Assembly: GCA_035605155.1 (NCBI GenBank)
Contig: DATNHC010000085.1
Coordinates: forward strand, 1-22,673
DNA: 22,673 nucleotides
Source of the DNA: VRUE01 sp035605155
GTDB lineage: Bacteria; Actinomycetota; Thermoleophilia; Solirubrobacterales; 70-9
Direction: 5' to 3'
Positions 14,452 through 22,673 of the stretch are shown one piece after another. The position numbers and the translations under genes were made by a program. Each line of letters starts with the position of its first letter. Position 1 is the stretch's first letter. The notes under the pieces were generated by a model that was not told the DNA's origin, did no database searches, and saw only the letters and a list, made by a program, of their open reading frames with translations.

Positions 14452-15365
14452 GTCGTTACCCCCAGCTTCTCCTTGACCGCGTCGGGGATCTCGTCGATGC
14501 GCTCGACGACGCGGATGCCCGCCGCTTCGAGCCGGGCGATCTTCTCCGTCGCGGTGTCCTCGACGCCCTCGACGATAGTGCCGGCGTGGCCGAAGCTCAT
14601 CCCCTTCATCTCCTCGTCGTCCATGAACTTGCCGGCCATGAAGGCGACGATTGGCAGGCGCGAGTCGTTCTCGTTCACCCATTCGGAGAGCTGCGCCTCC
14701 ATGCGCCCACCGGGCTCGGTGTAGATCACGATCGCCTGGGTCTGCTCGTCGGCCTCGAAATAGGGCATCAGCTCGGCGTAGGTCGAGCCGATGATCGCGT
14801 CGCCGCCGATCGAGACAGCGGTCGAGACGCCCAGGCCGGCCTGGGTCAGCGAGGAGGAGATCTCCGTGGTCATCCCGCCCGAGCGGCTCATAACGCCGAC
14901 CGGGCCAGGCGCGTAGGCCTTGGCCGCGTCCACGGCGGGGCCACCTATTCCTCCCATCTTGCAGACCTCGGGCACGATCAGGCCGAGGCAGTTGGGACCG
15001 ATGATGCGCGCTCCGCGCAGGTTGGCCAGCCCGACCATCTGGGCGACGTCGCGGCGTGGGATGCGCTCGGTGACGATCACGATCAGCTCGATGCCGTTCT
15101 CGATCGCCTCCAGCACCGCGTCCTTGGTGAAGGCGGGGGGGACGGTGACGACCGAGCCGTCGATCGGCCCGCCGTGGTGGTCGACCGCCTGAGCGACGGT
15201 GTCGAAGACAGGCACGCCGTGGACCTCGCGGCCCTTGCGGCCCGGGGTGACACCGCCGACCACCTTGGAGCCGTAGTCGAGGCACTCGCGGGTCAGGTTG
15301 ACCGCCTCGCGCCCGGTGATCCCCTGGACGATGAAGGTCGTCTCCTTTGAGAGCAAGATGCTCAT
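14448..15365 (-). CDS. Succinyl-CoA ligase alpha-subunit-like protein (SucD-like)
   Basis: A 305-aa protein with a CoA-binding Rossmann domain (FIVQGITGREAVNLTRECL, 11-29) and a ligase domain. The phosphohistidine is H260 in MSFGHAGTIVEG. Length equals typical SucD. Some positions differ from canonical SucD: GPNCLGLIVPEVCKMGG (123-139) has Leu where SucD has Pro, as in ADP-forming acyl-CoA synthetases. Succinate is the default substrate but another dicarboxylic or short-chain acid is possible. The ribosome site AGGGGG lies 8 nt before the ATG. A 49-nt gap separates it from the beta gene, and its stop overlaps the ferredoxin start. Confidence 0.88.
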   Translation of the reverse strand: MSILLSKETTFIVQGITGREAVNLTRECLDYGSKVVGGVTPGRKGREVHGVPVFDTVAQAVDHHGGPIDGSVVTVPPAFTKDAVLEAIENGIELIVIVTERIPRRDVAQMVGLANLRGARIIGPNCLGLIVPEVCKMGGIGGPAVDAAKAYAPGPVGVMSRSGGMTTEISSSLTQAGLGVSTAVSIGGDAIIGSTYAELMPYFEADEQTQAIVIYTEPGGRMEAQLSEWVNENDSRLPIVAFMAGKFMDDEEMKGMSFGHAGTIVEGVEDTATEKIARLEAAGIRVVERIDEIPDAVKEKLGVTT

Positions 15366-15414
15366 CGGGCGCCCCCTGTCGCGTTATGCCCGCATAGCGG
15401 GAAAAAAGCGCCAC

Positions 15415-16632
15415 TCACGCCGGCGCCCCCTGGATCTTGGCGACGGCGCGGCCGGCGGCCTCCCACATCGAGACCGAGCGGTCGCAGTACTCGACGCCGT
15501 ATTTCTCGAGGATCTTGAAGCCCTCGTCCTCCCAGGCGCCGGGGATGCGGAAGATCGCGATCGTCTCGCCGGGGTCCTTGCCCAGCTCGAGGCAGGCCTT
15601 GATCACGCCTCGGGCGACGATGTCGACCCGGGTGTTGGAGACGATCGACATCATCACCGCGATCTTCTCGACGCCGTCCTTTTCGAGCACCTCCTTGGCC
15701 AGGCCGCAGGCCTTGGCGACCGAGGGGTTGCCGCCGATCTCGGAGTAGTTGGCCGGCTTGCCGCCCTGGCTGCGCACCGCGTCGGTCAGGGTCAGCGAGC
15801 CCCCGCCGGCGCCGATCACCAGGCCGAGGTTGCCCTCGAAGCCGTGGTCCTTGCCCTGGATCACGCCGCGGTGGTCGGCCGCGTCGATCGCGGCGACGTT
15901 GCGCTCGAAGTCGGAGGGCTCATAGGTCTCGCGGGTGTCCTCCTCGGCGATCTCGAGCTGCTTGCGGAGCAACCCTTTCTGGCGGCCGACCGCCTCGTTC
16001 TCCATCTCCATGTGGGCGTCGAGGGCGACGAAGCTGCCGTCGGCGAGCTCGGCCAGGGGGTTGATCTCGGCCAGGGTCATGTCGTTGTCGCGGAAGAGGC
16101 GGGCAAGGCGGGCGAGGACCGGCGTCGCCCGGTTCAGCTGCGAGCCCGTGACCCCGGTGGCGGCGACGACCTGCTTGGCCTCGAAGTCGGCGATCGGCAG
16201 CAGGTTGGAGACATGACCGCGGCCGACGTGGTCGGGGTGCTGCTCGGCGACCTCCTCGATGTCGATGCCGCCCATGTCGCTGAAGAGCATCAGCGGTGCC
16301 TTCGCCGTGCCGTCCCAGACGACGCCCGCGTAGTACTCCTGCTTGACCTCCGCCTTTGGGTCGACGAGCACGCCCCGCGGCATCTGCCCGTTGATCTCCA
16401 GCTTCAGGATCGCCTCGGCGTGCTCAGCCGCCTCCGCGGGCGTATCCGCAAACTTGACCCCGCCGGCCTTCATCCGCCCGCCGCTCAGCACCTGCGACTT
16501 GATCACCACAGGCCCACCGATCTCCTCAGCGGCTTTACGAGCCTCCTCTGCAGTCGTGCAGAAGCCGTATTTGGTGACGGGAATCCCCGCCAGCTCGACG
16601 ATTTTCCGTGCCTCGTACTCGAAGAACCTCAT
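15415..16632 (-). CDS. Succinyl-CoA ligase beta-subunit-like ATP-grasp protein (SucC-like)
   Basis: A 405-aa protein starting MRFFEYEARKIVELAGIPVT. It holds an ATP-grasp domain (about 1-240; IGGPVVIKSQVLSGGRMKAGGVKF, TLAEINPLAELADGSFVALDAHMEM) and a CoA-ligase domain (GLVIGAGGGSLTLTDAVRSQGGKPANYSEIGGNPS). It pairs with the SucD-like subunit to form an (alpha,beta) ligase joining CoA to a carboxylic acid with nucleotide hydrolysis, near the TCA cycle. Sequence is clearly divergent from standard SucC (for example QVLSGGRMKAGG instead of QVHAGGRGKAGG, and EIGGNPS instead of DVGGGA). The start is ATG 16630-16632; there is no clear Shine-Dalgarno and a TAGGGT hexamer lies 11 nt upstream. In-frame extension upstream runs through hairpin D and is unlikely to be coding. 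Confidence 0.88.
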   Translation of the reverse strand: MRFFEYEARKIVELAGIPVTKYGFCTTAEEARKAAEEIGGPVVIKSQVLSGGRMKAGGVKFADTPAEAAEHAEAILKLEINGQMPRGVLVDPKAEVKQEYYAGVVWDGTAKAPLMLFSDMGGIDIEEVAEQHPDHVGRGHVSNLLPIADFEAKQVVAATGVTGSQLNRATPVLARLARLFRDNDMTLAEINPLAELADGSFVALDAHMEMENEAVGRQKGLLRKQLEIAEEDTRETYEPSDFERNVAAIDAADHRGVIQGKDHGFEGNLGLVIGAGGGSLTLTDAVRSQGGKPANYSEIGGNPSVAKACGLAKEVLEKDGVEKIAVMMSIVSNTRVDIVARGVIKACLELGKDPGETIAIFRIPGAWEDEGFKILEKYGVEYCDRSVSMWEAAGRAVAKIQGAPA

Positions 16633-16664
16633 AGCGGCCGGGGACCCTATCCAAATCCGCTCCT

Positions 16665-16748
16665 CGGGCGGGTGGCGTGGGGGAGGGGGGTCGAGGACAG
16701 CCCGTGGACTGCCCGCAGGCCCCCCTCCCCCATGACAGGCCCCGCCCG
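16665..16748. repeat. GC-rich hairpin D in a divergent intergenic region
   Basis: A 13-bp perfect inner stem (TGGGGGAGGGGGG at 16678-16690 with its complement at 16720-16732) closes a 29-nt loop. An 8-bp outer stem (CGGGCGGG at 16665-16672 with 16741-16748) flanks an unpaired internal loop. It sits between the starts of two divergent genes, so it is not a terminator. One strand is a G-run tract that could also form a quadruplex. Confidence 0.65.
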
Positions 16749-16766
16749 CCAGCCGCACGGTCCTGA

Positions 16767-16772
16767 GATACT
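16767..16772 (+). promoter_or_regulatory. Possible -10 of the lipoprotein-pckG transcript
   Basis: GATACT (four of six matches to TATAAT) ends 8 nt before the ATG at 16781. There is no Shine-Dalgarno and no clear -35. It repeats the leaderless spacing seen elsewhere. Confidence 0.3.
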
Positions 16773-16780
16773 TCGCCGCG

Positions 16781-17067
16781 ATGAGGCGGTTCTACGTGCT
16801 GCTCGGCGCCATAGCTGCTCTGGTCCTGCCCGGCTGCGGCGAAACTGTGATCGACAGCGCCAAGACCGAGGACGCGCTGCAGGCGAACCTCTCTAAATCG
16901 CTGGAAACGAAGGTCGCGGCAGTCGAATGTCCGTCCGATCAAAAGGTTGAGGCGGGCGCCACGTTTACTTGCAGCGTGAAGCTCACAGACGGCAAGGAAG
17001 AAACGGCGACGCTGAAGATCCTCAACGAGGACGCAGACGTCAGCGTGATCAATCTCCACAGCACCCA

Positions 17068-17071
<4 letters not shown>
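16781..17071 (+). CDS. DUF4333 lipoprotein
   Basis: A 96-aa exported lipoprotein. A basic start (MRRFYV) and hydrophobic stretch end in the lipobox LPGC with lipidated C19. The mature part (TVIDSAKTEDALQANL, VECPSDQKVEAGATFTCSVKL, EETATLKIL) fits DUF4333, a small beta-rich domain of unknown function common in actinobacterial membrane lipoproteins. C50 and C64 probably form a disulfide. Its TGA overlaps the ATG proposed for pckG, so the two are cotranscribed, though no functional link is known. Confidence 0.88.
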
Positions 17072-18894
<1,823 letters not shown>

Positions 18895-18897
18895 GGC

Positions 18898-18926
18898 TTC
18901 CCAACGCCCAGCCCGCTAGCTATCTT
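18898..18926 (+). promoter_or_regulatory. Possible promoter of the GH26 locus
   Basis: TTCCCA (18898-18903), a 17-nt spacer, then TATCTT (18921-18926), which ends 6 nt before the TTG start at 18933. Both hexamers match the consensus at four of six positions. No Shine-Dalgarno precedes the TTG. Confidence 0.35.
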
Positions 18927-18932
18927 TTCCGC

Positions 18933-20429
18933 TTGCCTTCGCGCCGTGCAGATGTTCTTCTGGCGGCTGCCCTTGCCGGGGCGGTCGTCTGCCTCGATCT
19001 GCTCTGGGGGCTCGCCGGGGGTTCGACCGGCGCACTCGCATACGGGCTGGTTGACGAGCCGGCCCACCTCGGCACCTGCGCCCTGCTGCTGCTCGCGATC
19101 GCAGCGGCGAGCGGTCGCAGTCTGGTGCCTCCATTCGTCGCAGCTGCCCTGATCTCCTGCGTGGCAATCGACGTCGACCACCTGCCTGGCTACCTGGGTT
19201 GGGATGGCCTGATCGGCGCCATGCCGCGGCCCTACACGCACTCGCTGCTGCTCGTCGGCTCGCTGCTCGCCCTGGCCTGGACGATGCGAAGCTTGCGGCT
19301 TCGGCAGGTTCTGCTCGGCGCTGCCTTTGGAGTCTCGACGCACCTGCTCCGCGACCTCACGACGGGCCCCGGCGTGCCCCTCGGCTGGCCCGTATCGGAC
19401 GGGATCGCGAGCCTGCCCTATCCGGTCTTCGCCGCGATCCTGACGACCCTGGTCCTGATCGTCGCTGTCCCCTACAGATCGCCACTCGTGTCCCGCTTCG
19501 GGCTGACGGTCGCCCTTGCCGGGCTGCTCCTCGTTCCGGGCCTCCTCGTCGGCGGGGTCGCCCAGGCCCACACGGTCGGCGTCGGCGCCTATATCCGGGG
19601 CGCCGACCAGAATCCCTCGCTGATCGACGACTTCAACGCGAAGGTTGGTCGCCAGGCGACGATCGTCCTCTCCTACAAGGAGTGGAGTCAGCCCCCCTTC
19701 CACCGCGATCAGCTGGAGGGCATCTGGAACCGTGGCGCTGTGCCGCTGATCACCTGGGAACCGGTCGGGATCCCGCTGGGGGCGATTGCGCGCGGTGACT
19801 ACGACGGCTACGTATGGGACGCCGCCGCCTCGGCCGCCGCCTGGGACAGGCCCCTGATGGTTCGCTTCGGCCAGGAGATGAATGGCGATTGGTTCACCTG
19901 GGGCGGGCATCCCGCTGCCTTCAAGAGGGCCTGGCGGCATCTCGTCAAGGTGTTCCGCCATGCGGGGGCCGACAAGGTCCGCTGGGTCTGGACTCCATAC
20001 GCCAACAGTCGCGGCGGCCAGCTGCCCTTCGCTCCCTACTACCCCGGGGCGCAGTGGGTGGACTGGGTAGGGCTCGACGCGATCAACTGGGGCTCCCCCT
20101 TCAAGTGGCGGACGTTCGAGCAGATCGTCGGCGAGTCCTACCGTCAGTTGGTGGAGCTCAGTCAGAAGCCCGTAATCCTCGCCGAGACCGGCTCGGGGGA
20201 GCTTGGCGGCAGCAAGGCGCGTTGGTTCGGCACGATGCTGCGACACAACGTCCCTCGCATGTCGCACGTGCGTGCCGTCGCATTCTGGAGCGCCGCCGAC
20301 CCGCGCGGGGATCTGCGCGTCGACGCCTCTCCGGCGACGCTCGCGGCGATTCGCAACGCGCTGGGCAGGCCGCTCTACCGGTCCACGCGATTTTCGCTGC
20401 TGAGGACCCCACCTCACCTGGGAAGGTAG
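18933..20429 (+). CDS. Membrane protein: DUF457/YdjM-like domain fused to an extracellular GH26-like domain
   Basis: A 498-aa protein. Residues 1-213 hold about six or seven membrane segments (8-28, 46-60, 64-80, 103-120, 125-140, 163-181, 190-210). Their polar signatures, DEPAH (41-45), DVDH (80-83), RPYTHS (99-104) and STHLLRD (135-141), match YdjM/DUF457 membrane-bound metal-dependent hydrolases. Residues 216-498 are a GH26-type beta-barrel domain (GAYIRGADQNPSLIDDF, IVLSYKEW, PLITWEP). The putative acid/base Glu is E315 in RFGQEMNGDWFTWGG and the nucleophile E418 in ILAETGSGELGG. GH26 enzymes usually have His before the acid/base Glu; here it is Gln314, so activity or specificity may differ. 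The only in-frame start is TTG 18933. It is followed 2 nt later by a second GH26 gene. Confidence 0.85.
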   Translation: MPSRRADVLLAAALAGAVVCLDLLWGLAGGSTGALAYGLVDEPAHLGTCALLLLAIAAASGRSLVPPFVAAALISCVAIDVDHLPGYLGWDGLIGAMPRPYTHSLLLVGSLLALAWTMRSLRLRQVLLGAAFGVSTHLLRDLTTGPGVPLGWPVSDGIASLPYPVFAAILTTLVLIVAVPYRSPLVSRFGLTVALAGLLLVPGLLVGGVAQAHTVGVGAYIRGADQNPSLIDDFNAKVGRQATIVLSYKEWSQPPFHRDQLEGIWNRGAVPLITWEPVGIPLGAIARGDYDGYVWDAAASAAAWDRPLMVRFGQEMNGDWFTWGGHPAAFKRAWRHLVKVFRHAGADKVRWVWTPYANSRGGQLPFAPYYPGAQWVDWVGLDAINWGSPFKWRTFEQIVGESYRQLVELSQKPVILAETGSGELGGSKARWFGTMLRHNVPRMSHVRAVAFWSAADPRGDLRVDASPATLAAIRNALGRPLYRSTRFSLLRTPPHLGR

Positions 20430-20431
20430 AG

Positions 20432-21571
20432 GTGCGGGCCCGGTCGGCCGTGCTGCTCGCAGTGCTCGCTCTGGCCGGCGCGGCTCCAGACGCCGGCGCG
20501 ACGGAGAGACCGCCGCTCGCTTTCGGGGCGTACATACCCGATGCCCCCTACCGGCCTGCCCTGATCGACACCTTCGCCGAGCGCGTGGGGCGCCGCCCGG
20601 TGATCGTCCTCTCCTACAAGGACTGGGGGAGCCTGCCCTTCGACAGCGAGGAGCTCGACTCCGTTTGGCGCCGAGGCGCGGTGCCGCTCCTCACCTGGGA
20701 GCCGTGGACCTCCAGCGGTCGTCCTTTTCCCCTGGACCAGATCGCGGCCAAGCGCTTCGACCGCTACCTGCGCAGGGCGGCCGGCTCGGCCGCCAGCTGG
20801 GGGAAGCCGCTCTTCGTACGCTTCGCCCATGAGATGAACGGAACCTGGTTCCCTTGGGGGCGTGGACACGGCAGCTCCGCGCGGGACTATAGGAAGGCCT
20901 GGAAGCACATCGTCGATCTCTTTCGCTTCCAGGGCGCCACAAACGTGCGCTGGGTCTGGTCGCCCAACGAGGACTCGGGCGGTGGCCTCCAGCTCGCGCC
21001 CTACTACCCGGGCGACGAGTGGGTCGACTGGGTCGCGCTGGACGGATTCAGCTTCGGCGACTCGGTCGGCTGGCCCTCTTTCACGACGCTCTTCGCCAGC
21101 ACCTACGAGCGCCTGGCCAAGTTCACCGATCGGCCGATGATGATCGCCGAGACCGGTGTCGGCGAGGACGGTGGCGACAAGAGCGCTTGGATCGTCAGCG
21201 CGCTGCGCCGGGAGGCGCCGCGCTTCCCGCGGCTGCGCGCCCTGATCTGGTTCGACGACGAGCGGCCCAATGCGGACTTCCGCATAGACAGCTCTCCGGA
21301 GTCTCTGCAGGCCTTTCGCCAAGCGATCGCCGGCCCGGCCTTCGCCGCTACGCGCACCGACTTCCTCGCGACGCCGGCAAGGCTGCGGGGCGGGGCGACC
21401 TCGCCGCCGGAGCCCGACGGAGGCTACGGCGCACCCTCGCTGCTCGAACGGATCGAGCAGGAGCTCGAGGACCGATTGGGGCTGGTGGCGGCGCTGGCTG
21501 CCGTTGCGCTGCTCTGCCTGGCGGCCGTTTTCGGGATCCAGCTCCGCCGGCGCCAACGGCCGGCGTCCTGA
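20432..21571 (+). CDS. Secreted, membrane-anchored GH26-like glycoside hydrolase
   Basis: A 379-aa protein with an N-terminal signal peptide (MRARSAVLLAVLALAGAAPDAGA), a GH26-like catalytic domain (about 28-310), a Pro/Gly linker, and a C-terminal anchor helix (350-369) ending in RRRQRPAS, so the enzyme faces outside. The acid/base is E134 in RFAHEMNGTWFPWG, with the canonical preceding His, and the nucleophile E240 in MIAETGVGEDGG. GH26 includes beta-mannanases and related endo-glycanases that act by retention; the polymer here is unknown. GTG 20432 follows GGAAGG at good spacing and lies 2 nt after the previous stop. Strong similarity to the preceding domain (GAYIPDAPYRPALIDTF, IVLSYKDW) shows tandem duplication. 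Confidence 0.9.
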   Translation: MRARSAVLLAVLALAGAAPDAGATERPPLAFGAYIPDAPYRPALIDTFAERVGRRPVIVLSYKDWGSLPFDSEELDSVWRRGAVPLLTWEPWTSSGRPFPLDQIAAKRFDRYLRRAAGSAASWGKPLFVRFAHEMNGTWFPWGRGHGSSARDYRKAWKHIVDLFRFQGATNVRWVWSPNEDSGGGLQLAPYYPGDEWVDWVALDGFSFGDSVGWPSFTTLFASTYERLAKFTDRPMMIAETGVGEDGGDKSAWIVSALRREAPRFPRLRALIWFDDERPNADFRIDSSPESLQAFRQAIAGPAFAATRTDFLATPARLRGGATSPPEPDGGYGAPSLLERIEQELEDRLGLVAALAAVALLCLAAVFGIQLRRRQRPAS

Positions 21572-21573
21572 CG

Positions 21574-22350
21574 ATGGTCGGCGGGAGGCGCGGCGACCTG
21601 GCGATCCTCTGCTACCACGCGGTAAGCGACTCCTGGCCAAGTGTCGGGGCGGTGGCGGCGGGGGTGCTCGATCGGCAGGTCCGCCAGCTGCTGGCGCGCG
21701 ACTACCGACCGTCGACGCTCAGCGCCGCGCTCGCCTCCGAGGACGACGAGCCGGTCGTCGTCGTCACCTTCGACGACGCTTTCCAGTCGGTGCTCGAGCA
21801 CGGCTTTCCGGTGCTCGAGCCGCTTGGGGTCCCCGCGACCCTTTTCGTGCCGACCGACTTCGTCGCCGAGGGCGCGCCGATGACCTGGTCAACGCTCGGC
21901 CAGTGGCTGGGGACCGAGCACGAGGCGGAGCTGCGCTGCATGTCCTGGGACGGGGTCCGCAGCCTTGCTGCGGCCGGTTGGGAGATCGGCTCACACACGT
22001 GCTCTCATCCGAAGCTGACCGAGATCGACCGCGATCGGGCGCAAGCCGAGCTGGGGCGCTCCAAGCATGCCTGCGAGGATGCCCTGCAGACGCCATGCAC
22101 CGCGCTGGCCTACCCCTTCGGCCTGCACGATCCGGACGTGGTGAGGCTTGCCGGAGGCGCCGGCTATGAGTGCGCCGTGACCCTGGGCGAGCGGCTGCTC
22201 GGCCCGCGCCTGCGCCAGGATCCGCTGCGCCTCTCCCGAGAGGGCATCTACCGGTCGACCTCCTGGCGGCAGTTCCTGGCCGCCACCTCGCCGCTGCTGG
22301 GCAGGGTCCGCGGCAGCCGGATCTTTCGTGCGCTTGCGCCGGCCCCCTAG
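21574..22350 (+). CDS. Polysaccharide deacetylase (NodB/CE4 family)
   Basis: A 258-aa CE4 enzyme removing N- or O-acetyl groups from a polysaccharide. It shows ILCYHAVSD, motif 1 VVTFDDAFQSV (D67, D68), motif 2 IGSHTCSHPKL with metal ligands H141 and H145, and motif 3 ALAYPFGLHD. There is no signal peptide, so it is either cytoplasmic or exported by association. ATG 21574 lies 2 nt after the GH26 stop and has no Shine-Dalgarno, implying coupled translation in the same operon. In the context of two or three GH26-like enzymes, turnover or modification of a surface glycan is likely (inference). Confidence 0.9.
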   Translation: MVGGRRGDLAILCYHAVSDSWPSVGAVAAGVLDRQVRQLLARDYRPSTLSAALASEDDEPVVVVTFDDAFQSVLEHGFPVLEPLGVPATLFVPTDFVAEGAPMTWSTLGQWLGTEHEAELRCMSWDGVRSLAAAGWEIGSHTCSHPKLTEIDRDRAQAELGRSKHACEDALQTPCTALAYPFGLHDPDVVRLAGGAGYECAVTLGERLLGPRLRQDPLRLSREGIYRSTSWRQFLAATSPLLGRVRGSRIFRALAPAP

Positions 22351-22471
22351 CCGCATCGCAGGCCGGTTTCCGTGCATGGGACCTACCAACTAATCCAGGC
22401 CCACTCGGACATCCGTCCAGGGGTTGAGGTCGCCGTTCCCGGACCGCCCCTGGGAGTCCGACGCGGTTGGT

Positions 22472-22673
22472 GTGAAGACACCGATCCGAAGCAAGCTCGC
22501 TGCCCTCGCAGTCGCCGTCGCCTCGGTTGCCGCCATGGCGGCGCCCGCCCCGGCAGGCGCCACGATCCAGCTCGGCGCCTACACCCCCGGCGCACCGGCC
22601 CAGCCCGAGGCCCTCGCCGACTACGCCTCGATGGTCGGGCGCCAACCGGACATCGTCCTCTGGTACCGCGACT
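22472..22673 (+). CDS. Third GH26-like secreted protein (5' part only)
   Basis: An open frame from GTG 22472 to the right edge (67 codons). It has a signal peptide (KTPIRSKLAALAVAVASVAA, then APAPAGA) followed by IQLGAYTPGAPAQPEALADY and VGRQPDIVLWYRD. The latter two align with GAYIPDAPYRPALIDTF and VGRRPVIVLSYKDW of the GH26-like protein at 20432-21571, so it is a third paralogue. Catalytic residues lie outside the window. A 121-nt gap separates it from the deacetylase gene, containing a weak CCAGGGG/CCCCTGG inverted repeat (about 22417-22453). Confidence 0.75.
   Translation, partial: MKTPIRSKLAALAVAVASVAAMAAPAPAGATIQLGAYTPGAPAQPEALADYASMVGRQPDIVLWYRD

Noticed and set aside
15389..15407. 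CCCGC-ATA-GCGGG hairpin followed by six A on the + strand, between the sucC- and sucD-like genes
   Set aside because: As a terminator for the - strand operon the T-run is on the wrong side, and no + strand gene ends here. I treat it as incidental.

Overview
This window is GC-rich chromosomal DNA with tightly packed genes, many 4-nt ATGA/GTGA stop-start overlaps, GTG and TTG starts and few clear Shine-Dalgarno sites. That style, a GTP-type PEP carboxykinase, a DUF4333 lipoprotein and a fatty-acid cluster laid out like Mycobacterium tuberculosis Rv0241c-Rv0243 all point to an actinobacterium. A deep-branching lineage such as Thermoleophilia/Solirubrobacterales is my best guess, but this is inference, not proof. 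I see no rRNA, tRNA, CRISPR array, transposase or phage gene.

Layout. 1-1589 (-): a thioredoxin-fold DUF255 (YyaL/SPATA20-like) protein cut by the left edge. 1742-3142 (+): a GGDEF-EAL c-di-GMP protein, convergent with an acyl-CoA synthetase (3139-4587, -). 4588-4872: two large related hairpins in opposite orientation. 4873-11025 (-): a five-gene beta-oxidation-type operon read from a sigma70-like promoter at 11061-11088: thiolase, high-molecular-weight FabG, MaoC/HtdX-like hydratase, and two acyl-CoA dehydrogenases. 11146-11240: a nested hairpin. 11292-13421 (-): an MMPL exporter, divergent from an HxlR-type regulator (13533-14210, +), with a TCAAA/TTTGA operator between them and a 15-codon leader ORF coupled to the exporter. 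14200-16632 (-): a SucC-like, SucD-like and ferredoxin operon. 16781-18894 (+): DUF4333 lipoprotein and pckG. 18933 to the right edge (+): a surface-polysaccharide locus with a DUF457/YdjM-GH26 membrane fusion, a membrane-anchored GH26, a NodB deacetylase, and the start of a third GH26-like gene.

The operon at 4873-11025 holds all the chemistry of a fatty-acyl-CoA beta-oxidation cycle, and the ligase at 3139-4587 could feed it. The SucCD-like enzyme and PEPCK link acyl-CoA products to the TCA cycle and gluconeogenesis.

The most unusual signal is a 49-bp AT-richer palindromic element (522-570 and 7862-7910) sitting in frame inside two unrelated genes. It is read in a different frame in each, so two different peptides are inserted without breaking either protein. 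This resembles the Rickettsia palindromic elements. A second palindrome family, with 29-31 bp covarying stems and 48-nt loops, lies at 4607-4871.
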